Below, one piece after another: positions 55,152 through 64,000 of a stretch of 64,000 nucleotides of DNA. Within the stretch, counting starts at the first letter, position 1. Every line of letters begins with the position of its first letter. A model generated the notes under the pieces. That model was not told where the DNA came from and did not search any database. It was given only the letters and a program-made list of their open reading frames with translations. Source of the stretch: Chiua virens (lineage: Eukaryota; Basidiomycota; Agaricomycetes; Boletales; Boletaceae); the NCBI GenBank assembly GCA_019787685.1, contig JAHNUO010000049.1:62001-126000 (forward strand), read 5' to 3'. The translations under genes and the position numbers were made by a program.

Positions 55152-56146
55152 AATATAGCTATTATAAACACGAATGTAGTTCTGTGGTACATTCGAAGTT
55201 ATTACCTACCAATTTGTGAAAGAATGACCAGATTTAAATAGAAACAATGATACGGTGTTGGTCATGATGCCAAGGGCTCACAACTCCTTGCAATGATTGC
55301 AGAAACTTTGAAAGCACTAAATTTTTAGGAAAGATATTATCAGCAACTACCACAATGGCAGTAGCGTACGGGAAATGTGCCAATGCCTTGCCAATATGTA
55401 TATTCCGCGATAATGATGTCAACGATCCTCATAGTATGGCAACAATCTTATAATATGTGTAATTCCTTTTCAGACCTCGGTAAGATCTCCAATGATGAAT
55501 GATATTGATTACACAAGCAACTCTCAGCAAGTTAGATATAATGATAGGGTATTGGCCGTGATGTGGGACTGGAGAACCTCAGGCTAGCAGTAGGACTTGA
55601 GATGAGTCCTTCCAATGGGTGCTGAAGTTCCGTCTACGAGCGCCGAACGAAAGATTTAGCCGAGCGGGAGGAGTACGACGGAGTATGTACGTACCAAAAT
55701 GTTGGGTTTTGAACTTCGTACAACGAAATAACTGGCCAGTGACCGCACACTGGTGAAGCTTGAGGCTTGAAGTCCAAGTTCGAGTTCAACGATGGACGCT
55801 CCTGCGGACTGACCTCGCGCGTCCAGCGAGGCAAGTGTCAATGGCCAGAATACTGGTACGTCATTATCGCACAGCTGTGCGAGCTTCGACCTCGTTGAAG
55901 AATCGCACCGCATTTACTACACGGGAAGATACTGCCGATCTAAACACACACGATGCGAGTGTTAATATACTCTCGAGAGATACCACACCGGTCATTGAGT
56001 GAAATAAACGACGTAAACTACTCGTACACCTGAGTTTCTATTCAAGCATCATACCTGCACTCGTCATAAGATATCCCGCAGGCTCGGTGCGAGCCTTCAA
56101 GCGCTACGAACGTCATCAATAACACATGACGCTCCCTCCTCGTTCC
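55152..56146. other. Intergenic
   Basis: 3' flank of the Plavaka gene and 3' flank of the ChaC gene. Short frames around 55634-56002 on both strands lack domain features. Confidence 0.45.
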
Positions 56147-57461
56147 TTATCGAGTTGCCTAATTTTTTTCTTTGACAGGGCAATGAGAAGCGCATAAGTG
56201 TCCGATCGATCATCAAAAGACAATGGCAATGCGGAAACCAGGTGAAAAAACGAGCCGCTTACCTCGAGAGTGAACAGGTGAGGGTCATACGATGTTGGTG
56301 CGAGAACGCGCATACTCTCTGCAAGTTGGTAGAGATAGTCCTGTGTGAACGAACCGTGACGTTATCATTCTACGCGGTAGAAGAGTATGTTGAATAAAGT
56401 GGACGCATGCCTTGTTACAACCCGAGGGTCCAACGGAACGCCATATAAGCATTGCTAGGGCATCAAGCGGCTCAGAGCGTACTGTGGATGGTCATCTACC
56501 GGAGTCTGGGGAAGAAGGGCCGAACGTACCGAAAGAAGGATTGTCAGGTCGACTAATATAGCACTACAAAATTTGAAAGCCGTGTAACCATGCGCTTCGC
56601 TTGAATGGCGAGAACGGGTATCACGCACACATGCATTGTGTATCGCGACCTTCTCAGCACCGTTCTCTGTGGTATATACGTCCAGCGTTTCTATGGTGTA
56701 ATCCTGCCACAACAAAGGTGCCATAAGGCTACGTTATCAGCAAGGAATATAAAATGAGGAAAGGACGCACGGTTTCTCGGTTATCTGCCACCCATGGTTA
56801 ACCAGAGATCCATAAAAAGTAGGGGAACACACCCAGGTTTGCTCGAGCTTCGGCCACGTGGGCTGGGTCTATCGTAAATGCTACACCTATTTCGTCAGAC
56901 ATTGTTAGCACCACTAACATCGTGATACCCACACACGGAATACCTACCCCACACAATATCTTCGTTTGGATATGCATCCTGCTCGTCGCCAGGACATGGA
57001 CATGACTATCGTGACACGCAAATCATTTGAGTCCACCTCTCAAGTTTCTTTTCAGAAGCGCGAGAGCCAAGACTCACAGAAGTACATATTTCGTCCCAGT
57101 CTTCTTTGTGAATAATTGTCACGACGCGGCCGGGATTCTGGATGGACTTTAATATCTGCTCCAAAAAATCACATTGCGGAAATATATCTACCTCGGGTGT
57201 CCCCCGATGGTCTAATGATTTCAGGGCAAAACGGCGGACAAACCCTTTCAAAAATCCTGGGACTGAGATAGCATTGTGGCGAGGGTCAGACGACACCTAG
57301 TGCCGGCCACTGAAAGGCATGGCTACCTTGTGATACCACATGTGGGGGAGGCTGATGGCGACCGAGTTGTTAGTTTGGTTTGTTCAAATATCCTGTTGCA
57401 AAACATGTACCTTAAATATGAGGGATCCATATCCAAATACGACGAACGGAGTGTCAGCCAT
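56147..57461 (-). CDS. ChaC-type gamma-glutamylcyclotransferase
   Basis: Cytosolic enzyme cleaving glutathione to 5-oxoproline and Cys-Gly. ATG 57461 starts MADTPFVVFGYGSLIFK (the family's FGYGSL motif). Spliced exons then read PPPHVVSQ, GFLKGFVRRFALKSLDHRGT, NPGRVVTIIHKEDWDEICTS, DAYPNEDIVWG, VAFTIDPAHVAEARANLG, DYTIETLDVYTTENGAEKVA, CYISRPDNPSF, SEPLDALAMLIWRSVGPSG and DYLYQLAESMRVLAPTSYDP. About 12 exons, some under 30 nt. The intron after GCNK has a GC donor (GCATGC). In the fifth block the NREK-type stretch reads DNRET, while DYREK is usual. The stop is TAA 56147-56149. A second copy lies at the window end (63415-64000). Confidence 0.88.
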
Positions 57462-59460
57462 TGTTCTTGGTTTCTTCTGAATCGCAGTTATGAAGACAAG
57501 TTCGAGTGCACCCACTGGATTTATACCCTTCGCCGGACCATCGCCGGCATGCAATCTCGTACATAATAACACAGCCATATTGAACTGAGCATCGCCGTTA
57601 TTAAATATTTGGAGACCACTTACGTCTGCACTATGCGCGATAAACCAGCGACTTCGATAGATTAGGAAACAGAACTGAGTTTACGCCTTCTTTTTTCCGG
57701 GCGGGTCATTTCAATGCCGAGGACACCTTGGCAAGGCTAGTGATCTGGGATTGCAAAACATATTTTCAGGAGGGTATAGAATGTTCCTTGTGCGCGAATC
57801 TTGTCTGTCGAAAGAATGCATGCTCAGCGGCACATAGTATCGGTTGCTAACTTCAAGTTCGGCCCTCAAATCTCTTTGATCACTAACAATTGTGCAAACA
57901 TGCCTTTGTGAACTTGGGTAATAGCGACCCATAAATTGGATCCTGAAGAATAAGTAATCCACACGCGAAGTTCTTCGCGACAATTGCTCGTCAATGTTGG
58001 TGATTGGCAGCGCGAGTCAAGGAGTTTCGAAAAAGAAATATTCTCGGATTTGTGCAAACAACCACACACAATTCGATTTAGTGACTTCGTTCGTCCTTGA
58101 GCTTGCGATACGACTAGGAACTGCGCTCCGTCTCTGCAGGTCTTGCAGTAAAAATTGTGGGCGCTATTCTGAGTCACTTTTCCACCTGACCGATATCCTT
58201 CACTAGAAGTCTGTTGTGTCCGACAGAATTCTGGGTGAAGAAAACTGTCTTTTGTGGAACTTATCACCGATAGATTCATTGATCCCGTCGGTCGCATTTG
58301 GTGTTCGTTCAAGGTCTCGGAACCTCCTCATTGTGCCCGTGTCAAGCACATTCTATCGACATGGCAGATCATGACGTTTATAATAGAACAGATAGGTCTT
58401 TTGGCCACGTATCACCTGAAAACCCCTAGAACAAACGAAGTTGCAAGTTGGGCCTTGGCCAACTGGATATCCAAACGACCAATCACGACCCATGATGCTT
58501 GTCTTCTCGCCACATTCGCCATAGTACTGTTGCATCTTCTCGCTTCCAGGAATGTTTCTCGAAGACGCTACTTGTGGCGCGGTCCGAACTGGCAACCGGA
58601 ATTCGGAGGTACATAATCAGAACTGGTGCAAGCCGAGCAATAAATGGGCAGAGGCGGAAACAGAACGTACAGGTCTTCGACCTCTTCTTTCTCTTCGCTC
58701 GACGTGGCAGACGCACATACATCCCATTGCATTAAATTCGCTCGAGCTTCGAGATGTCACCCTCCTAAAATCAACTTGTCAGGAAGGGGAGGGTCATCGT
58801 GCGGTTGCCGAACACCGTTCACCGGTTCTGACGTATGGTTGATGGTTGGCTCGGAAATGTCCGTATTGAGCATTGAGAACGAGTGCATGCCGTTCGATCG
58901 ACCGAGTATTCGCACTTTACTACAGGTTCACATGACGACTCACATGTGACGAGACTGCCTATGTGTTCTCCGCCCGGACCCACCTTCAAGCGAAAAGTTA
59001 CCAAACTAGAAGGGTGGATTATAGACACTACATCACATATTCCCCTTACCCGGAATTTCAATGAGGGAATTGAAACGAATGTCCACTCATTGTCCATGAT
59101 CAAAGGAAATGCCGCAGTTGCAATACCGAACTTCTCTCTTTAGCGGCAACGTACCGAGTCGTACGAATAAGGGGGGAAAGAATATTGTGATAGATGATGC
59201 CTACAATCCAAAGATACTACCTTTCTGGTGACCACAGTCAAAGTGTCTCTTCTATGGTACTACGCCGGGAGAGAGAGCGAAACCCTATCTCTACACCATT
59301 ATACCACTGAGACGTAAAAGAGATCAATAGCCAAGTCGGAATACCCGCAAAGATCGGCGGGCATCTCGGATGTACCTCGGGTAGCAAGTGGCTGAGTCTA
59401 ATTGATTGTTCTTAGTATTTACATCCTCGAAAGAAAGTATGCTCACCAAGGGTGGCTAAT
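57462..59460. other. No supported gene; contains a duplicated block
   Basis: A segment at about 58595-58960 is similar to 61835-62090 in the same orientation (shared GGAAACAGA, TTCGAGATGT and GGTTGGCTCGGAAA-type words). Minus-strand open frames (57866-58312, 58819-59103) have no recognised domain. Confidence 0.4.
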
Positions 59461-59466
59461 GGGATA

Positions 59467-61290
59467 TTAGCTGGTCCACATCGAAAGGAAAAGGACGTAC
59501 AGGTATAACCTGGTTGCGAGGATCTTGAGCGGTATCGGGACGAGAAACATCCGGCTCCGGTTCATACGGGATTGGGATTTCGGCAGGGCGAGTCCGTTAC
59601 GGGAGTCGTCGAAGCAAAATCCAGAGAAAACTATATCGCTCTTCGTCGCTGGGTGCGACATACGTACGCGAAAGATATTACGAGATACAGTGGACATCGA
59701 TCGTTTCCAGAAGAAGCAACTCACCCGATCGCGTTGAGCGGCCATCGTCGAACGCTGGTCGTGTAATGACGACGAGCGCGTCGGTTCGGCGGCTGAGCTA
59801 GGATTCGCAGAACGATGATCACTTCGGTCCTCCGCAATCCTTCCTAGCCTCTTCATACGTTTCCAGAGTGTTGGCCGGGCCTCGATTGAATCGATGGTGT
59901 CGGGATGGTCACTGGCGGTCGAGTAGAGGACGGTGGAGATGTTGCGTGCGACACATCAAGCAAAGGTACCTCTTCCACTCGAGGATGAACAGAGGGCGTG
60001 GGGGACGGAGACTGCGGCGACGTCAACACAGAAGCGTTCAGCGGTCACAAACCTGATCATAATCGAAGACAGGTGCACTGGGAGGGGCTTTTACTGGTAT
60101 CTCGAGCTAACAGGTTGTGAAACCTTGTTAAAAAGGAGAGGATGGATGAGCTCATACCTCGAGAAGGTCGATCTCGTTGCCTTGGTTGTCAGGTCCAGCG
60201 TCATGGCAAGTAGACTGCTGGTGTGCAATTGTCAGATGGGCATGACGACGAAGGAATGGCGAAAACGTACTGTGTGGAAGTCAGAGTATTCATTTTCATC
60301 ACCATCCGGGGTTGTTTGCTGACTCGCTCGCTCTTGTTCCTCAACAGCAGGGGTACCTGATGAAGTGAGCCCGTTGGATGAGAGTATGATAGACGCACGA
60401 ATACTTACAGTGCCAGAGATGTCTAGAAGGATAGTGTTAAGGTTGTGAATAGTTATTTTGCCGTCCCGTCGTCCTGTCGCGAGATGGGTGCTATCCGAGG
60501 AAAGACCAATTTGGGCGAGAGTAGATGGTTCCAAGAATGAAATCGACCTGTCTGTGGAGTCGAGACGGGCTCCATCCATGACCTGCTCGGGCTCGGCAAG
60601 CAGTGATCCGATCGAGGTATCAAATACTTAACTTGATTTTCAAGTTGTCGTCCCGGCAAGCGGTGAATACTTGGTGTGGACTGCTTGACCATGCGAGCGG
60701 AGTGCATGAACAATATGAAGTTGTCTTGTCGATGGTGATCAGTTTCTCCTCGCTGTAGCTGTCCAGGATCGTGATCGGATGACGACAGGTCCCCATTCGG
60801 AGAGAATCACGTGCCGTTCACTACCTCATCGATGGGTCCAAGGAGTTGTTCGCCCGTTGCAAGGTTCCATATACTCGCCGTTTCTTGATGAGTTCCTGTC
60901 GCAAACCGGGTCGAGTCGGGTGACACATCCACCGCCATCACCAAGTTTCCACCTTCAACATTACAGGCTAGATATTGAAATGGCATCCATTCCCGTCCGT
61001 ATTGTCATTTCTAGCTTGTCTGCCAGTCGAAATCGTCGGATCCCATCCCCAATTCCACTCAAGAGGTGCTTTCCGTCGGGCGAGAATGCGACTGCCCAAA
61101 CTTGCTTAGAATTGCCTGTGTCGAGAAGTATTTCGAGTTCGTCGTCTGGTGGTGTTGTCAGCATGGTCCAGTTGCTCCGTTGTATTGTTATTAACTGGTC
61201 TTCGCCGACGACATCTCCTGCGTCGTGGTTTGAATGTGTCAATAAGAGAGGGTTTCGGTTACGCCAGGCAGACACGCACGTTTCCATTCA
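59467..61290 (-). pseudogene. WD40-repeat protein gene, apparently degraded
   Basis: The minus strand encodes WD40 pieces in several frames: SNWTMLTTPPDDELEILLDT, QVWAVAFSPDGKHLLSGIGD, VDVSPDSTRFATGTHQETAS with IWNLATGEQLLGPIDEV, and IGLSSDSTHLATGRRDGKIT. A Pro/Ser/Thr-rich C-terminal part follows (about 59870-60060). Frame changes and stops between the repeats are not all explained by plausible introns, and no convincing start was found. A proper spliced prediction might rescue part of it. WD40 beta-propellers act as protein-binding scaffolds. A fragment of a second copy of the 3' part lies at about 62225-62370. Confidence 0.6.
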
Positions 61291-61393
61291 TAATGATTTT
61301 TCGTTGCATGCACCTCGTGTCTTTGGCGCCAATTCTTCTCATCAACGAGTCCTCCTAAAGACTTCCCTGTCTACAACTCATGTCAAGACCTGA

Positions 61394-62403
61394 CGGAACT
61401 TTCCGATGAAACAACAATATTAATGTGTGTCAGTGCTAGCAACTCATCTCCTTGACATTTTGTTCATGTATTCCAGATATACTTTGCCCTTCTTGGATGG
61501 CGGATCTTGCTCACTGGCAGAGGCCTATCTTGCACTGCTGATCATCGTGTACCCACAAACGTCACTGGTTCGACACTTGGTCGAGCTCTTTAGCGTACGT
61601 TTGGCAATTCCCGCAAGCTTGTCATGTCTTCAGCGGGGTGTGTCCACGCGTCCATTTTGCCCTTCTAAGTATTCCAATCCAAGCATCTTTCTTTGCCACG
61701 GTAACCTGACCTGTCGGCCTTAGCATTTCCTGAGCTTTGCTGACCAAAGACGCATTTTCAACAGCCTAAACGACCAATCATGTCCATGTTTGTCTTCTTT
61801 CGCGAAGGAGCTTGTCATGATACGGCTAACTGGAATTCGGAGGTAATCAAAGCTGGGCTACAAATTGAACGACAAATGAGCAGAGGGAAACAGAGCGCAA
61901 GCTTCCAAGCCTCTTGTTCTTTTTTTTTTTTCATGAATTCGCTCCGGCGGCTTCGAGATGTAATTTCCCTTTCGAGTGCGGAACGACCCTGCCGCGGTGT
62001 CACCGTTCGGTTGCAAAACAACGTCCGCTTATGATTTCTTGATTGGCTCGGAAAAATCCATAATGAGCGCTAAGAATGAGCTTTCATATCAGTTTCACGG
62101 GGTCAGTGCGACCGATTTAGGAATACTACAACATATCTCAAGCCCTGCTACAATGTGCTTCGTTCCCCGGGCCGTTCGCTGTGACTCATTCTGACGCTTT
62201 CCCAGAGTTGCCCGGCGCTTGCCAGTGAATGAGTTACCAATGTCAGGGTGTTCCACCGGACGGATGTCAGGGGGGGTCACCGGCGGTAGAGCAGGCGATG
62301 GTACTTGATCCATCGTGGATGAATGGAGGGTGCGGGGATGGTGACTGCGGCAACTTGCCGACCTCAATGTAAATTATAGCAGAACGCCCATTGGATAAAG
62401 CTC
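61394..62403. other. Second copy of the 58.6-kb block and a WD40 3' fragment
   Basis: 61835-62090 resembles 58595-58960, and 62225-62370 resembles 59870-60030. Both are in the same order as in the first set, consistent with a tandem segmental duplication. Confidence 0.5.
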
Positions 62404-62861
62404 ATGCTTCTGACACTGACGACGGTAAGTGGTTATGATTCCGCTCAGCACCCAAACTCACCCACAAGCTCAGGGAACTGGCCCTGGATTTTTCGGAGCT
62501 TGTCGTTGCTCATTCGGATCAGCCAATCGTTCATAACGAGTTCCACAATTTGGAATTCTTTTACTACGTTTATGACGAACCTGGACAAATCAAATCAGAC
62601 AAGAAACTCACCAAATGTTTTGGAAATTTCTTCAACACCGCCAAGCCGAGTAATCAGACAATGACTGGCAATCGCCTGTTGTTGCGTACATTTTGCCATA
62701 CTTCCAGCCCATCACTGAGCAACATTTGGCGAGATATTATCTTGCCTCCGGGGAGCGGCGATGACGGAAAGATCGCCCACAACATCCGCTCCATTCACGA
62801 CACGATGATCAAACACATTAAAATTGTTTCGGCGCTCTTCGAACTTCCCGATTGGTGCTGA
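62404..62861 (+). CDS. Hypothetical protein, possibly two exons
   Basis: After an intron-like sequence (GTAAGT near 62430, acceptor CAAG near 62470) the plus strand encodes LRELALDFSELVVAHSDQPI, EFHNLEFFYYVYDEPGQIKS and IRSIHDTMIKHIKIVSALFE, ending LPDWC and TGA 62859-62861. Composition is protein-like, but I do not recognise it and the start is uncertain. Confidence 0.4.
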
Positions 62862-63414
62862 GAAGCTCCGATAACAAAGACTTAATGGTGTGTCATTAGA
62901 ATCAGATCAGATGGACAGATGGACACGGTAATGAAAGCGAAGTCAAGAATATAACGTCCACACCTCCGGCGGCACTAAACAAGGACGTCGATGTCCGTCC
63001 ACCTGCTCAGATGGTCACTCAGACCAACCCAGAGCCGCGTCAGAAGTGTCCCATCCGTTCAGCAGAGAGCACCCAAATCCAAACGTTTTCGATGGTAAAC
63101 GCAGAGCATGATTCGTGGTTGCATTTGGATTCTCTTTCCGATCCACGGTATCTTCAGGATTTCATACCCTTAATAACCTGCGCTTTCAAGCGCATTTCAC
63201 CAATTTCTTTGCTTTCTGTTGTTCATGCATTTTGTATTATTTATACTTCGTATTACCTAGCCGTCGTAGCCGTTGTATTCACCAACGTGGAACCGCTGGC
63301 ACTAGTCTTTTTTGCGTATCTTCCGTGGTCATGGTCATCCCCCGTACAAGCCACGACTGTTTGCGAGTGGGTTGCAATCGTCACGGATCTTCTACTACAC
63401 GTATTCTCTCAACC
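62862..63414. other. Intergenic
   Basis: Downstream of the preceding frame and of the ChaC copy on the other strand. The hydrophobic frames at 63011-63421 have no family features. Confidence 0.4.
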
Positions 63415-64000
63415 TAGCTGATCACCCCTCCCTCTCCTCGCGGTTTCTTCAATTCTTCTCCACGCCATCCCCTCGCTCCTTGTCGAGCTGCCTAATCCGC
63501 GTCTGCGACGTGGTGATCAGACCCATGCCCGTATCAGCGAACAGACTCACTCACCTCGAGCGCAAACAAGTGGGAATCATGTGACGCTGGTGCGAGTGCG
63601 CGAACGCTGTCTGCGAGTTGATAAAGGTAGTCCTTTATCCAGGGTGGTGAAGGAGAGTGGTTAGGAATGCAACGTGAAATGGAGATGCAATACTACCTTG
63701 TTTCTTCCAGAAGGACCGACAGAGCGCCAGATGTGCGCCGCGAGGGTGTCAAGAGGTTCGGAGCCGACTATTACGTGGCACTTATGAGGGCGTAACGGTC
63801 GACAGGGAAGTTTCATACATACTGAAGGAAGGGTTGTCGGGTCGACCGACGTAGCACTGTAGGGTATGGAGGATGCCTCGTTAGATGTCCCCAGTAAACA
63901 GTGACGGCGGACACGTACATAAGCCTATACAACATCGGGATATTCGTGACGCAAGAAAATGGCAGCAGAACCAAATGAATGTTAGCGAATGGATAGGGAA
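63415..64000 (-). CDS. Second ChaC-type gamma-glutamylcyclotransferase, 5' part outside the window
   Basis: The exons visible on the minus strand read CYVGRPDNPSF, then I-GSEPLDTLAAHIW with RSVGPSGRNK, then DYLYQLADSVRALAPASHDS and HLFALE, with short introns between. A last exon runs to TAG 63415-63417 and is longer than in the first copy, where a TAA comes early. It is closely related to 56147-57461 and in the same orientation. In this copy the SGRNK motif is kept, whereas the first copy has SGCNK. Confidence 0.85.

Noticed and set aside
49946..55500. Terminal inverted repeats for the Plavaka element
   Set aside because: Short CACTA-like words were looked for on both sides, but no convincing matched pair was seen by eye.
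1..64000. CRISPR arrays, bacterial operons, tRNA or rRNA genes
   Set aside because: The sequence is eukaryotic with spliced genes; no spaced direct-repeat array and no convincing tRNA A/B-box structure was seen by eye. A tRNAscan run would settle tRNAs.

Overview
The window looks like nuclear DNA of an Agaricomycete-type basidiomycete. Genes are dense and broken by many short (about 50-80 bp) GT-AG introns. The gene families also fit: a Plavaka (CACTA-like) transposase, chromodomain Ty3/gypsy elements, a fungal alpha-kinase, an integrase-core protein of the basidiomycete rva_4 type, DUF6698- and DUF6532-like proteins, and an F-box protein. All calls come from reading the sequence; no database search was run.

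Layout. 1-4.07 kb: no confident gene; a GTCGTC/GACGAC-rich tract and a GACG-rich minisatellite. 4.07-6.49 kb: flavin amine oxidase (minus). 7.67-29.42 kb: the main structure, a pair of ~225-bp terminal inverted repeats (TIRs, ~98% identical in the outer 178 bp) flanked by a 4-bp direct repeat CGAA. Inside lie two divergently transcribed genes, a DDE integrase-like gene (minus) and an alpha-kinase gene (plus), whose stop codons sit 49 and 19 bp from the inner TIR edges. Two full-length chromoviruses are nested within: Gypsy-1 (8282-15288, TSD AGTAC) cuts the integrase gene, and Gypsy-2 (18161-25052, TSD ATAGG) lies between the two genes. Without them the unit would be about 7.8 kb. I read it as an undescribed-looking cargo transposon, now decayed.

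30.29-31.87 kb: a secreted, modular protein whose phase-2 exons each begin at a dibasic (Kex2-like) site; three modules are near-identical tandem copies. 32.7-34.5 kb: branched-chain aminotransferase. 35.2-38.9 kb: GH55-type exo-beta-1,3-glucanase (minus). 39.9-41.4 kb: DUF6698-like gene. 42.0-42.9 kb: F-box protein. 43.6-49.9 kb: three hypothetical genes, one DUF6532-like, interleaved with four copies of one dispersed repeat. 51.0-55.2 kb: Plavaka transposase with no break seen. 56-64 kb: a duplicated block containing a ChaC-type gamma-glutamylcyclotransferase, WD40 gene remnants and a second, window-truncated ChaC copy.

A common theme is CpG decay. Most LTR-LTR and TIR-TIR differences are CpG to TpG/CpA, most premature stops in the retroelements are TGA where CGA (Arg) is expected, and one alpha-kinase intron donor is ATAAGT where GTAAGT is expected. 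Both retroelements carry a candidate -1 frameshift heptamer at the gag/pol junction.
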